Notes: generated by a model not told the origin, from the letters alone. Shown: positions 44,921 to 54,194, counted from the first letter of the stretch. The stretch is DNA of 64,000 nucleotides from Lentisphaerota bacterium (GCA_021413965.1 JAIOPI010000014.1:124001-188000), one strand, 5' to 3'. Numbers and translations: made by a program.

Positions 44921-45336
44921 GATGACCGCGTTTCTCCCAGCTGCGTGTCACGTTCTCCCGCTCGTCACATCAGGCAGGCCAAGGGGTTGCCGGAGTCTCG
45001 CCGGCCGCTGGCCCAGCCGAAAGCCAGAGCAACGGGCGAAAGGACTCCAAAGACGGTTTGATTCGCGGCGAGCCGCCATTTATTGTCATACATAGTCCAC
45101 AATATATCCTGCATGTCAACCCCGTCGGGCGATTCTCGAGACCATCCCGGTTTTGAGCCCGGGCTACTGTGAATTGTTGTGGATGTCCGTGGAATGCCGA
45201 GTGGGAGGTGAACAGGCCTCGCGGCGACACGCTGCGGCCGGCACGCCATTGAGCACCGACTTGCATCACTCGCTGAAATGGAGTAGGGCTTCACGGGGGG
45301 GCGTGGCCAAGGTGGGGACAACGAAAGGATTCGCCA
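44921..45336. promoter_or_regulatory. 416-nt divergent control region
   Basis: No gene is supported here. A candidate minus-strand -35 (TTGACA) lies at 45114-45119 in an AT-richer patch (45080-45119); possible -10 hexamers 16-19 nt on (GACTAT, TATGTA) are weak. The same patch has ATTGT/ACAAT arms at about 45083-45104. It would drive the GH101-like operon. On the plus strand nothing clear precedes the PNPOx gene apart from its ribosome site AAAGGA. The remainder is GC-rich with no structure I can support. Confidence 0.4.
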
Positions 45337-45720
45337 ATGACGAAGATTGAGGGCGTGTGCAAAGAAGTGCTGGAGAAGACCGAGTGGGTGGCCATTGCCA
45401 CGGCCGGCACGGATGGACCGCATGTCGTGGCCACCTGGGGCGACTACGTGCGTGCGCTCGGGATCGGAGATAATCAGTTGCTGATCCCGATGGGCTACAT
45501 GAGCAAGACCGAGCAGAACGTGAAGCATGACAATCGTGTCGAATTGCTCGCGGGCACGCGGCAGGTTGCAGGCGCGCATGGCCCCGGCAAGGGCTGTTCG
45601 ATTGCAGGCAAGGCGCACGTGCAGACCTCGGGCGCCACGTTCGACGCCGTTAAAGCCAAATTCCCCTGGGCGCGCGCGGCGCTGGTGGTGAAGGTCGACA
45701 AGGTCGAGCCCCAGCTTTGA
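45337..45720 (+). CDS. Pyridoxamine 5'-phosphate oxidase-like (FMN-binding split-barrel) protein
   Basis: A 127-aa single-domain protein. VAIATAGTDGPHVVATWG near residue 18 is the FMN-binding start of the PNPOx-like split barrel, followed by LLIPMGYMSKTEQNVKHDNRVELLA and the end strand ARAALVVKVDKVEPQL. Such short members are flavin reductases or redox proteins rather than true PdxH, which is longer and has a C-terminal PLP-site signature. Start ATG 45337 follows AAAGGA. It is 99 nt before the mutarotase gene; a link to sugar metabolism is by position only. Confidence 0.87.
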   Translation: MTKIEGVCKEVLEKTEWVAIATAGTDGPHVVATWGDYVRALGIGDNQLLIPMGYMSKTEQNVKHDNRVELLAGTRQVAGAHGPGKGCSIAGKAHVQTSGATFDAVKAKFPWARAALVVKVDKVEPQL

Positions 45721-45729
45721 GGCACGCGT

Positions 45730-45766
45730 TATCGTCGACACGCCGGGAACACTGGAAACGACGATA
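45730..45766. promoter_or_regulatory. 8-bp inverted repeat before the mutarotase gene
   Basis: TATCGTCG (45730-45737) and CGACGATA (45759-45766) are perfect arms separated by 21 nt in the 99-nt gap before the mutarotase gene. The arrangement could be a wide operator or a stem-loop that stops the PNPOx transcript. No promoter hexamers stand out next to it. Confidence 0.4.
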
Positions 45767-45819
45767 CCGACAGGCGGCTGGCGCCGGGGAATCCGGCCGT
45801 CTCTGACAGGGGAGGTCCT

Positions 45820-46161
45820 ATGATCCAACGCTATGGAATGGTTCTGGGGTTGAAGCAGGCAAAGGTCGCGCGCTACCGGCGCCTGCACGCGGCGGTGTGG
45901 CCGAGTGTGCTGAAGATGATCAAGCAGTGCCACATCCGTAACTACTCCATCTACCTGCGTCGCCTGCCAGACGGAAAGCATTACCTGTTCAGTTATTTCG
46001 AATACACCGGCAAAGACTTCGCCGCCGACATGGCCCGCATGGCCGCCGACCCAACGACACAGAAATGGTGGGCCGAGTGCATGCCCTGCCAAACCCCGCT
46101 GCCCGATCGTGCCAAGGGGGAATGGTGGGCGGGGATGGAAGAGGTGTTTCATCAGCCATGA
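45820..46161 (+). CDS. rhaM: L-rhamnose mutarotase family protein
   Basis: A 113-aa protein matching RhaM: LHAAVWPSVLKMIKQCHIRNYSIYL near residues 24-48, HYLFSYFEY, and KWWAECMPCQTPLP. The H-x4-WP segment and the WW pair are pocket residues in the family, which speeds anomer exchange of L-rhamnose and related 6-deoxysugars. It is about nine residues longer than the E. coli protein at the C-terminus. ATG 45820 has GGGGAGG upstream. It suggests that a 6-deoxy sugar is among the substrates of this locus; no rhamnose isomerase or kinase is in the window. Confidence 0.9.
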   Translation: MIQRYGMVLGLKQAKVARYRRLHAAVWPSVLKMIKQCHIRNYSIYLRRLPDGKHYLFSYFEYTGKDFAADMARMAADPTTQKWWAECMPCQTPLPDRAKGEWWAGMEEVFHQP

Positions 46162-46403
46162 GTGAGCGTCCACGGCGACGTGAACACGTCACGCGCCGCC
46201 TGCCAGCACGCGACCGACGACATGTCGTTCGCCAGCTGGCTGCCGTGCCCGTGACCGCCCTCCGGTCCGCCCAAGGCCATGCGGTGGCCGCCGGATTTCC
46301 GCGGCAGGGATCAGCCCCGGATCTTCGGTCTCGACGACTGGTACCGGCGTCGACATAGTGAATAACCGCAAGTGATTGGGGCGTCCGCACAATGAGGTAG
46401 ACC
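46162..46403. other. 242-nt gap with one short palindrome
   Basis: No gene is supported. The only structure is GACGTG-aa-CACGTC at 46177-46190, a perfect 14-bp palindrome 15 nt after the mutarotase stop. It is of the kind bound by dimeric regulators but also expected by chance in GC-rich DNA. A small Arg-rich frame starting at 46158 has no protein-like features. Confidence 0.3.
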
Positions 46404-47480
46404 ATGGATGTGGCCGTGTTGGGGTTGGGTGAAATGGGGGGGACCCACGTGGGCGCGATGAGGGCCTCGCCGCACGTGGGCGCGATTTATGGCTACGAAC
46501 CGGACGCGGCCCGCGCCGCCGCGCGGGGCAAGGAACTCGGCGTTCAGGCGACGAACGACCTGGCCGCGCTCCTGCGCAATCCCGCGATCAAGCTCGTCAG
46601 CATCGCCTCGATCAACGCCGTACACGCCGCACAGGCCATTGAGGCGCTACGCGCGGGCAAGGCCGTCATGTGCGAGAAGCCGATGGCGGAGAGCCTCGCC
46701 GACGCCCGGCGGATGGTCGAGGCGCAGCGCGAAACCGGCGGCTTCCTGCAGATCGGTTTCGAGTTGCGCTACTCGCGGATCTACACGCTGGCAAAGGAAT
46801 GGATCGATCGCGGGCTGATTGGCACGGTGGTGAACAGCCATTGCCGCTACTACTGCAGCGAGTTCCACTCCAAGAACACCTGGCGCAGCAACAGCCCCGG
46901 AACGCTGATCGGGGAGAAGCTCTCCCATTACATCGACCTGCAGCGCTGGTTTACGGGCAGCGAGGTCGAGGACGTGTTCTCGATGCACGCGCCGAATGTC
47001 GTGCCGTATTTCAACCACCCCGACAACCACCAGATCAACATGCGCTTCACGTGCGGGGCCATCGCGGATCTGAACTTCAGCATGTACGTCGCGGAATCTG
47101 ACCACCGCGATCCGCTGCTGGAGATGCTGGAAAAGCAGGCGGATGACGGCCACTGCCTGCAGTACCACATCTTCGGGACCAAGGGCGCCATCGAGACGGA
47201 TGTCTTCCGCCGCCGCATCCGGCGCTGGGCATTCACGGACAGCCCGGAACGCCTGGTGAGCAAGCTGGCGGAGACGGTCCGGTACACGCCGGCCGACGAC
47301 AACGCCTGGATTCACAACACGCATGGCCAGAACCTGCGGATCATTGAGCTGGTCGCCAAGGGCCTGCCGCCGGAAACGCCGGCCAGCGATTCGTTCGAGA
47401 CCATGAAGGCCGGCTTTGCCGCCGAGGTCTCGGAGCGGGAGCGGCGCATCGTCAGGATGAGCGAACTGGCCACGGCATGA
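46404..47480 (+). CDS. Gfo/Idh/MocA-family oxidoreductase (second)
   Basis: A 358-aa NAD(P)-dependent oxidoreductase. The Rossmann start is VAVLGLGEMGGTHVGAM, the sugar-binding lysine motif is CEKPMAESLADARRMV near residue 92, and the C-terminal domain has IGEKLSHYIDLQRWFTG with a conserved His. It lacks the Cys-rich insert of the protein at 9724 and is shorter, so a different substrate is likely. ATG 46404 has GAGGT upstream. Its stop overlaps the next ATG (ATGA at 47477-47480), which couples it to the GH38-like protein. Confidence 0.92.
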   Translation: MDVAVLGLGEMGGTHVGAMRASPHVGAIYGYEPDAARAAARGKELGVQATNDLAALLRNPAIKLVSIASINAVHAAQAIEALRAGKAVMCEKPMAESLADARRMVEAQRETGGFLQIGFELRYSRIYTLAKEWIDRGLIGTVVNSHCRYYCSEFHSKNTWRSNSPGTLIGEKLSHYIDLQRWFTGSEVEDVFSMHAPNVVPYFNHPDNHQINMRFTCGAIADLNFSMYVAESDHRDPLLEMLEKQADDGHCLQYHIFGTKGAIETDVFRRRIRRWAFTDSPERLVSKLAETVRYTPADDNAWIHNTHGQNLRIIELVAKGLPPETPASDSFETMKAGFAAEVSERERRIVRMSELATA

Positions 47481-50449
47481 AGCGGCTGCGCTACATCTTC
47501 CCGGAGATGACCGACTTCCGGGAAGCGCGGCCGGGGCTCTGCTGGGAGCACATGTACGGCTGGCTGGACGGGTACGGACTGCTCTTCGATCCCGTGGTGT
47601 TCGCGCGGACGCAGACGATTCCGGAATGGGAAAATGGGTGGCGCCATCGGGCAGCCCCCGGGGATTTCATCATCGCGCCCTGCGCGCAGGCGTCGGCGGC
47701 CGTTGGGGACCTGACGCTCCCCGGGGTCTACGTCCGGCCCTCCGGGATTCCGGGCATAGGCCAGCGCGACCGGCGGTCCGAAAAGGACGTCCTCACGACG
47801 CCGGCCGGTCCCATTTCCTATCCGGTCGACTACCTCTACGATACTTATGCGGGGCCGGGCGGACGCTGGATGCTGGGGGAACGGCCCGCCGTGCGGACCG
47901 TGGGCCGCGCCGTGGCGGTCGCCGTGGAGTTCTTCGCCATGGTGGGGGCTTACCGGTCGGAGATCCCCGAGGATGTCTACCTGCTGGGCGCCGAGATGCT
48001 TGGCGACTTGCTGGGCGAGTGCGGCGTGGCGCGCCCGGCGAAGGGCGGCACGGCGGATCGCGAGCGGCGGCTCGATTTCCAGGCATACGGACTGAACCGG
48101 TTGCTGATGCAGTGGTTCCTGGAACTCAAAGGCCGGAGCCGGACTGACGTTGCCGCGGCGGACGAGGCGTTTTTGAAGGCCATGGCGGCCTGCCGGGCCG
48201 GGCGCAACGGCGAGGCCCGCCGCGAGTTGGGGCAGGCGTTTGCCCGGCTGGCGGAACTCCGGCAGTCGCTCTCTCCGATGGACGTCGCCTTTCTGGAATA
48301 TCCGCATCTCGGGATCCTGTTCGAGGACAAGGGTTTCTTCGAACTCGAATGGCCCAGCGGGACGCGGGACATGCTGCTGTCGTATGTGGAACAGGTCGAG
48401 CGGCGTGGCTACAAGGTGAGCCTGGAGGCGGGCGCCTCCTGCTGGGAGAATCTGGTTGAACGGTACCCGCGGCTCGGCGCGACGCTCGCGGCGCTCTGGC
48501 GGGACGGCAAGATCGAGCTCACCAACGGGACCTACACACTGCCCTACGCGCTGCTCTCGCCGCTCGCCCTGCAGTACCGGCAGTTCGAAAAGGGCGTCGA
48601 GACGTTTGAGCAGGTCTTCGGGAAGCGGCCGGAGGTGTATCAGTGTCAGGAGAACTCGTTTACGGCCCAGATGCCCGAACTCCTGCGGCACTTCGGTTAC
48701 CGGCGCGCGCTGCACATTGTGCAGAACCGCGGGGAAGCGCCGGCGGAGGACACGGGCTTCATCACCTGGACGAGCCCGGCCGGTCACGGCCTGCGCGCCA
48801 TGACCACGAGGCATCCCGCGCTGGCGCGGAAGGGCTGCAACTACTTCCTGGACCTGCCGCTCGTTCATGATGAGTACGGCGCGAAAGAGACCAGCCTGAA
48901 CTACGTGAATTTTCAGGACATCGGGTATGTGCCATTTCGTGTCCACATGATCCGGGCGCATCACTACGCGCCGGTGTGGGGGCGGTTTGCGCTCGACCGG
49001 GAGCGCTTTCGCGAGCTGGAAGGGGCCGACGCGCCGGTGCGCACGTACCAGGCGGATGCCTACAAGCTGTCCGCGAAGTTCTTCTATCCAAGCGTGACCA
49101 ATGTCAATCCGTTCAGCCACGGCGAGCAGATCTACGCGCTGTCTGGCTGGCTGAGGCAGCTCCGCCTGGCGGGGCCGGCGGGCGCGTCGCGGCTGGAATT
49201 CCGGGGTGCGCTGGACCGCGCGCTGGATGCGTTGTGCCTGATGGAAGCACACGACTGCTCCTACTGCCAGGGGCAGTACCGCGGCGAGTTCTACGCCCGG
49301 AACAGCCGCCAGATCTCGCCCTTTGCCCGCGATCCCCTCACGCGCCAGGTGGCGCAGTTGGCGGCGACCGCCGGGCGGGAGCTGCAGCAGGCGGCGGCGC
49401 TGCTGCGCGGACGCCGGCGCACCTCGACGCTGTTCAATGCGTCCGAGGTCTCGTTGGCCTTTGCGCGGGTGCGTGAACCGGAGGATGCGGCGGCTGCCGG
49501 GCTGGTGCGGCGTGGGCCGGCCTGCTATGCGCTGGGGCCATTTCCCGCGTTCGCTGCGCGTTCGCCGCGCGTGCGACGGGGGCCCGCCGGGACGTGCCGG
49601 CTGCCCTGCGTGATCGGCCGGTGGCGCATCGCCGTTGGCCGTCAGGGCCAGCTCGTTCTGGCCCGCGCAGGCCAGTCGGTCACGTGCCGTCCCCTCGACC
49701 GGACGCTGGGGTATTTCGCAAAGGTTTCGGCGACGCTGGAGCGGCAGGGGGGCATGGTGTTCCTCACGGTGCGGTACCAGCGCGAGGACGCGCAGCTTCA
49801 AGCGGCGGTGCTCGACGTGGTGTTTGCGGAGGACGGCGATTACGCGGAGATCAACGTCACCTATGCGCCCCGCACCAATTTCGAAATCGTGCGCAAGTGG
49901 GACGACTGCCTGGCGCTGGAATGGCAGGTGGGCGCGGGGCTGGACAAGGTCTGGCGCTTCAACCCGAATGTGCGTTCCCTGACGCACGAGGACCGCACGG
50001 TGAGCCCGTACTACCTCGGCGTGGACACGGCGGACGGCGGGAGCCTCAGCCTGATGAACGCGGGCGCGATGCTGTATGAGCTTGAGCGGGAGCGCGGGGT
50101 GATTCGCTGGTTGTTTCATGTTCAGGGGGAGAGCGTCTTCACGCGGCGCATGGGCGTGGTGTTCGGGCGCAGCGAGGTTTTCCAGCTCGCGCGGGCCTGG
50201 AACCAGGGGCTGCTGACGTTGAATCCCGGGGTGCTTCCGCTGCTGGCGCGCACGGACTGGCGGGGGGTGAGCGTCGAGGACTGGGTGGCGCCGGACACGC
50301 TGCTCGTGTCCAACCTCGGGGACGGCGTTCGCAGGCTCACGACTCCCCGCCGCGCCTACCGCAAGGCCGTCAACCTGCTCGGCCAGCGAGTGGGGCGTGG
50401 CGACCAGGTCATCCTCAAGCCGATGGAACTGGCGTTGTTGAAACTTTAG
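47477..50449 (+). CDS. Divergent GH38-like (alpha-mannosidase-fold) protein
   Basis: A 990-aa protein without a signal peptide. The first 250 residues do not look like any family I know. Residues about 265-640 resemble a GH38/GH57-type barrel: DVAFLEYPHLGILFEDKG, ELEWPSGTRDMLLSYVEQVE, LWRDGKIELTNGTYTLPYA and VYQCQENSFTAQMPELLRHFG, which aligns with the nucleophile segment (LPDVFGYSAALPQII) of the true GH38 at 12208. Neither the HxD zinc motif nor the nucleophile Asp is obvious; Glu and Asn stand near that place. The C-terminal half is beta-rich like GH38 domains. It may be an altered enzyme or a non-catalytic relative. Its stop overlaps the convergent gene by 4 nt. Confidence 0.7.
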   Translation: MKRLRYIFPEMTDFREARPGLCWEHMYGWLDGYGLLFDPVVFARTQTIPEWENGWRHRAAPGDFIIAPCAQASAAVGDLTLPGVYVRPSGIPGIGQRDRRSEKDVLTTPAGPISYPVDYLYDTYAGPGGRWMLGERPAVRTVGRAVAVAVEFFAMVGAYRSEIPEDVYLLGAEMLGDLLGECGVARPAKGGTADRERRLDFQAYGLNRLLMQWFLELKGRSRTDVAAADEAFLKAMAACRAGRNGEARRELGQAFARLAELRQSLSPMDVAFLEYPHLGILFEDKGFFELEWPSGTRDMLLSYVEQVERRGYKVSLEAGASCWENLVERYPRLGATLAALWRDGKIELTNGTYTLPYALLSPLALQYRQFEKGVETFEQVFGKRPEVYQCQENSFTAQMPELLRHFGYRRALHIVQNRGEAPAEDTGFITWTSPAGHGLRAMTTRHPALARKGCNYFLDLPLVHDEYGAKETSLNYVNFQDIGYVPFRVHMIRAHHYAPVWGRFALDRERFRELEGADAPVRTYQADAYKLSAKFFYPSVTNVNPFSHGEQIYALSGWLRQLRLAGPAGASRLEFRGALDRALDALCLMEAHDCSYCQGQYRGEFYARNSRQISPFARDPLTRQVAQLAATAGRELQQAAALLRGRRRTSTLFNASEVSLAFARVREPEDAAAAGLVRRGPACYALGPFPAFAARSPRVRRGPAGTCRLPCVIGRWRIAVGRQGQLVLARAGQSVTCRPLDRTLGYFAKVSATLERQGGMVFLTVRYQREDAQLQAAVLDVVFAEDGDYAEINVTYAPRTNFEIVRKWDDCLALEWQVGAGLDKVWRFNPNVRSLTHEDRTVSPYYLGVDTADGGSLSLMNAGAMLYELERERGVIRWLFHVQGESVFTRRMGVVFGRSEVFQLARAWNQGLLTLNPGVLPLLARTDWRGVSVEDWVAPDTLLVSNLGDGVRRLTTPRRAYRKAVNLLGQRVGRGDQVILKPMELALLKL

Positions 50450-52998
50450 TAGATTTGGAGGAGCATCCCCTGCGCGCTGCCCAGGGAGCGCACGGTGATG
50501 GAGCCGCTGCCGCGGATGTACGCGGGCAGTTTCTTGGCATCGTACGTGCCGCGCAGCAGTGGCACGCCGCCTGCCTCCATGTCGTAAACCGTTTCGTTGA
50601 TGCCGTTGGTGAGGAAGACGGTGCCGCCGGGGAGGAGCGTCAGGGACGCGTCGACCGGGATGCACTGGGGCTGGGCGACCGCGAGCATGGCGTTGGGGCC
50701 CACGCGGATGTCGAGGCAGTCGGCGCCGAGGGCGCCTGTCGTCTCGAGCCAGACGGTGCCGCCGTCCCGAGCCTGGAGCGCGCCGCGGATCGCGCCGGCG
50801 GCGCGCACGCGCAGCACCGCCCCCGTGCCCATGACGGTGACGGGGCCCGTGCCGAGGCTGGCGCCCTCCGTGACCACCACATCATTGGTGGTGTCGCGGG
50901 TTGAATTCACGATGACCGTGCCGGACCCGTATGTGTTGTTGGTTCCCCGCACGAGCAGCGTGGTTTCGTAACCGCCGATTTCGAGCGTGAGGGGGAAGGC
51001 GCCGGTGTGGGCCGGGTCGGGGTCATCGGTGATGGAGCCGTCGAGATACATCGTGCTTTCACTGTCGAACGCGGCCAGCCCGCGCGCGGCGGGCGAGTTC
51101 GTGTCCTGGCTCAGGACGAGCGGGCCCGTGACGTGATGGACGCGCGCCACCGCGCTGGTCTGGCCGACCGCCAGGCGCCCCGCCAACTCGAGTCCGCCGG
51201 TCCAGTCGTTCTGCCCATGGACCCCGTGCAGCGCGCTCGACGCCTCCACCCGCAGCGCATTCGTGCAGGTCTGTGACCGCGGGGTTTCATCCTCGGGCAG
51301 CTGCCGCCGGAACGTCCCGCCGCGCAGGATGATCGGCCCGTCGCTGAAGTGGTCGCGGGCGAGTTCGCGGTCGGTCAGGGAGCCACCGGCCAGGGTCACG
51401 GTGCCGTGGGTGACGGCGCCGCCTTCGAACTCGTAACTGCCGGCGATGACGGTCATGGCGCCGGCGAGCACATCCGCGGGGGCGGCATTCGTCCACATTC
51501 CGGCCGCGCCGTTCCACGCGGCGGTGCCGATGTAGAGGCGCCCGGTGGCTGCCGCATTGAAGATCACCGCGTCGCGCGGGTAGAACCGATCGCCGCCGAA
51601 CCAGTTCGTGTGCGCGCTGTTCCAGTTCATGGAGCCGGCGCTGTTATCCCACAGGAGGGTCACGGCGGGCGCATCGGCCAGGTTGACCGTCGCCAGGTCG
51701 GGGGACCCGACGCGGTACGGGCCGGGTTGGAGCGTGAGCACCACCGTTTCCGGTGATTCCTCGGCGTCGTCGCGGATGGGGGTGACGATCACGTCGGTGC
51801 TGGCGACCCCGGCGGGGATGGTCATGGCGCCGGGCAATGCGACGTAGTCGAGCCCGGCCTGCGCGCTGCCGCTCACGGCATAGGTCACTGACAGGGGCCC
51901 ATTCGTGGTGCCCGCGGGTCTGGAGATGCGGAACGTGCCGGCATTGGGCGGGCGCTCGCCGGCCTCGGTGTCGACGGCCACCACGGTGACGGCGCCCGGC
52001 GTCAGGGTTTGCACCGTGTCGGCCCACTGGCTCCCGAACGCGTTCGTCGCGGCATAGCGGTAGAAATAGACGCGCTCCGCCAGCCCCGTGGCGGTGAACG
52101 CGAAGGGGCCGGGCAGTTGGGGGGCGGGCCAGCGGGCCACCGCGTCCCAGGCGCCGGGATCGTCACCGCCGTCCTCGTCGCCCCAGTAGACCTCGACCGC
52201 CGTGGCGGCAAAACCGGTGGAGCTCAGCGCACCGCAGAGGTCGGCGGTGCTCGCGGTGATGTTCGTCGCCGGGAGCGTGGCGGCCTTGGGCAGATCGCTC
52301 TCCACGAGGATGTCATCCACGTAGGCCTGCCCGCTGCCCATCCACTCGATGCTCGCCAGGGCGGCATTGGTCTGGACCATGCGAAACCAGGTCCCGGGAT
52401 GCGTGCCCCCGGGGCCGGACCAGCCCGCCGCATCGCTCACGGGCGGGCCGCCGTCGAAAGCGATCTGGAAGTAGTGATTCGCGTAGTCATTCAGGAAGGT
52501 GACGCGGCACCACTGGCCGCTGCTGACGGTCGGCGCGCTGCTCAGCGCCAGCCAGGCGTTCGTGCCGGCCTCGGCATCGCGGTGGAAGATCGTGGGCATG
52601 CCGCCGTTGGCAAAGGTCACGGCGCACTGCAGCGAGGGATCGTCCGGGAGCGGTTCCAGGCGCGGCCAGGCCTGCAGGAGCATGTCGGTGCGCACGAGCC
52701 GTCCCGCCGGGCTGGCTGTGGCCAGGGAGACGGGGCCTTGGATGGAGAGGACCTTTGCATGATTCGTGGCGAGTGGCGCCGCGGCCCCGGCCAGGTAATC
52801 GGCCAAGCCCGTGATCGCGGCGGCGTTGGTGGACACGATGGCCTCGGCCTCGTCCAGAGGCGACCAGTCGGCGAGCCCGCTGATGGCGAAACCTGCCGGC
52901 AGGTCCTCGAACGACTCGGTGTGCGGTACGGCGGCCTGCGCGTGCGGCAGCAGCAGCGCCACGGCGGCCGTCATGAACCAGCTTCGGCTTGCTCTCAT
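50446..52998 (-). CDS. Large exported Calx-beta protein (surface protein B)
   Basis: An 850-aa protein with a signal peptide (to about 23, PHAQA). Residues about 25-240 form a jelly-roll-like region (ESFEDLPAGF, GQAYVDDILVESDL). About 350-450 is a Calx-beta domain (AGTFRISRPAGTTNGPLSVTY, SGSAQAGLDYVALPG, IPAGVASTDVIVTPI, DDAEESPETVVLTL), and the rest is beta-strand repeats like those of autotransporter passengers (GTNNTYGSGTVIVNS, GTGPVTVMGTGAVLRV). No PEP-CTERM, sortase or beta-barrel end is present, so attachment is unclear. It follows a GntR regulator gene by 57 nt on the same strand, repeating the arrangement of 58134-54195. Role inferred as glycan binding or surface structure. Confidence 0.82.
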   Translation of the reverse strand: MRASRSWFMTAAVALLLPHAQAAVPHTESFEDLPAGFAISGLADWSPLDEAEAIVSTNAAAITGLADYLAGAAAPLATNHAKVLSIQGPVSLATASPAGRLVRTDMLLQAWPRLEPLPDDPSLQCAVTFANGGMPTIFHRDAEAGTNAWLALSSAPTVSSGQWCRVTFLNDYANHYFQIAFDGGPPVSDAAGWSGPGGTHPGTWFRMVQTNAALASIEWMGSGQAYVDDILVESDLPKAATLPATNITASTADLCGALSSTGFAATAVEVYWGDEDGGDDPGAWDAVARWPAPQLPGPFAFTATGLAERVYFYRYAATNAFGSQWADTVQTLTPGAVTVVAVDTEAGERPPNAGTFRISRPAGTTNGPLSVTYAVSGSAQAGLDYVALPGAMTIPAGVASTDVIVTPIRDDAEESPETVVLTLQPGPYRVGSPDLATVNLADAPAVTLLWDNSAGSMNWNSAHTNWFGGDRFYPRDAVIFNAAATGRLYIGTAAWNGAAGMWTNAAPADVLAGAMTVIAGSYEFEGGAVTHGTVTLAGGSLTDRELARDHFSDGPIILRGGTFRRQLPEDETPRSQTCTNALRVEASSALHGVHGQNDWTGGLELAGRLAVGQTSAVARVHHVTGPLVLSQDTNSPAARGLAAFDSESTMYLDGSITDDPDPAHTGAFPLTLEIGGYETTLLVRGTNNTYGSGTVIVNSTRDTTNDVVVTEGASLGTGPVTVMGTGAVLRVRAAGAIRGALQARDGGTVWLETTGALGADCLDIRVGPNAMLAVAQPQCIPVDASLTLLPGGTVFLTNGINETVYDMEAGGVPLLRGTYDAKKLPAYIRGSGSITVRSLGSAQGMLLQIY

Positions 52999-53026
52999 GA
53001 TTCTTCGTTCTCCACCACCGGTGCCG

Positions 53027-53048
53027 GCAGCCTGTTGTCAACGGCTGC
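53027..53048. terminator. Hairpin between GntR-B and surface protein B genes
   Basis: GCAGCC (53027-53032) and GGCTGC (53043-53048) form a 6-bp stem with a 10-nt loop in the 57-nt gap after the GntR-B stop. The loop includes TTGACA on the minus strand, but no -10 follows at the right distance. A weak terminator or attenuator before the surface protein gene is possible. Confidence 0.35.
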
Positions 53049-53055
53049 TCCCGTG

Positions 53056-54186
53056 CTACGCGACGCGCACGGTGGGTTCGATCTGGACCGGAGCCACCGG
53101 CTCGCCCTGCCACTGCCGACGGAGCTGTCCCACCAGCGCCTCCGCAATCGCCGCCGTGGGGTATGCCACCAGCGTCACCGGCATCGGGCAGAAAATGGCG
53201 ACGTCGGTATTGCTGTGCAGCACCAGCCGCAGGTCCCGCCCTGCCTGCACTCCGAGTTCCAGCATGGCCGTGATCGTTCCAGTCGCCATGACGTCGTTGG
53301 CCACGATGAGGCCGTCGGGCCGCTCGCGTTGCGCCCAGATGGCGCGGAACGCGTCGTAGCCGTGACGGTGGTGGTCCGCCACGATGTCCGCCGTGGTGCG
53401 CCCGGTCGCGGCTGTCAGGCGCGGGTGGCGGACCCAGGCGTCGCGCCACCGCAGGTCCAGGCGCGCGCTCTCGATGAGAAAGTCCTCGACGTCGCGCGCG
53501 GCGGCGGGACGCCCGTCGGGCGCCACGGCGGCGGGGTGGCTGACGCCGATCAGACCGGCGGTGCGGCAGCCCTGCCTCTGGAGGGCCTCGAGGGCGAGGC
53601 GGTAGAACGCGCACGGGTCCAGCGTGACGGACTCCGGCAGGCTGGCCTCGGTGAAGGCGGCAAGGGGGATCGGCAGCTTGCGCAGCCATGGCAGGTGTGC
53701 GGCATCGGTGTAGGGCAGAATCACCCCCTGGACCGTCCGGGCTGCGGCGGCCTGTGCCAGTGGCTCCCACGGGGTCTGTTGCTCCCGCGGCGGACGCCCG
53801 TCCACCCAGATATCGACCTCGCCCCCCTCTCGCCGCAGGCACTCCGTGAGGCGGTGGTGCAGGGCCGGCTGGAAGCCGAACGACGGGCGGGTAAGGGCGT
53901 CGTCCGGGTAGTAGATGGCCACGCGCGTGCAGACGGGAGCAGGCTTGCGCACGTACGTGCCTTTGCGGGGGGCGCGCCAGAGCAGTCCCTCCTTCATGAG
54001 TTGGGCCATCGCCTGCTGCACGGTGCCAGGGTTTGCGTGCCACTGCGCGGCGAGCACCTGCGTGCTGGGCAGCCGCGCGTGCTCCGGGAGTTGGCCGCTG
54101 AGAATCAGGCCACGCACGTGGTCCGCGATTTGCCGGCGCAGGCTGACCGCGCGTTGCACGTTGAACGTTGAAAGTGATGGTTGCAT
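53056..54186 (-). CDS. GntR-type regulator with sugar-binding domain (GntR-B)
   Basis: A 376-aa transcription factor. Residues 1-78 are a GntR winged helix (RRQIADHVRGLILSGQLP, LPSTQVLAAQWHANPGTVQQAM, EGLLWRAPRKGTYVR). From about residue 85 follows a LacI-like periplasmic-binding fold (TRVAIYYPDDALT, VQGVILPYTDAAHLPWL, RPDGLIVANDVMATGTITAMLELG). This GntR-LacI hybrid senses small sugars in related systems. ATG 54186 aligns with the start of GntR-A and has AGGA upstream; a GTG at 54198 overlaps the preceding stop (GTGA). It lies between the two surface-protein genes and is paralogous to 57004-58134. It probably controls the run it sits in. Confidence 0.92.
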   Translation of the reverse strand: MQPSLSTFNVQRAVSLRRQIADHVRGLILSGQLPEHARLPSTQVLAAQWHANPGTVQQAMAQLMKEGLLWRAPRKGTYVRKPAPVCTRVAIYYPDDALTRPSFGFQPALHHRLTECLRREGGEVDIWVDGRPPREQQTPWEPLAQAAAARTVQGVILPYTDAAHLPWLRKLPIPLAAFTEASLPESVTLDPCAFYRLALEALQRQGCRTAGLIGVSHPAAVAPDGRPAAARDVEDFLIESARLDLRWRDAWVRHPRLTAATGRTTADIVADHHRHGYDAFRAIWAQRERPDGLIVANDVMATGTITAMLELGVQAGRDLRLVLHSNTDVAIFCPMPVTLVAYPTAAIAEALVGQLRRQWQGEPVAPVQIEPTVRVA

Positions 54187-54194
54187 GGGTCCTG

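Noticed and set aside
46177-46190. Palindrome GACGTG-aa-CACGTC as an operator
   Set aside because: A 6-bp dyad of this kind is expected several times by chance in a window this size, and no promoter hexamers accompany it.
46158-46358. A 66-codon Arg-rich frame overlapping the mutarotase stop
   Set aside because: Its composition is typical of random GC-rich frames, with no ribosome site of its own and no domain.
47312-50665. A minus-strand open frame of more than 1100 codons opposite the GH38-like gene
   Set aside because: It has low-complexity His/Arg/Pro composition and no start signal; the plus-strand gene has recognisable motifs and couples to its neighbour.
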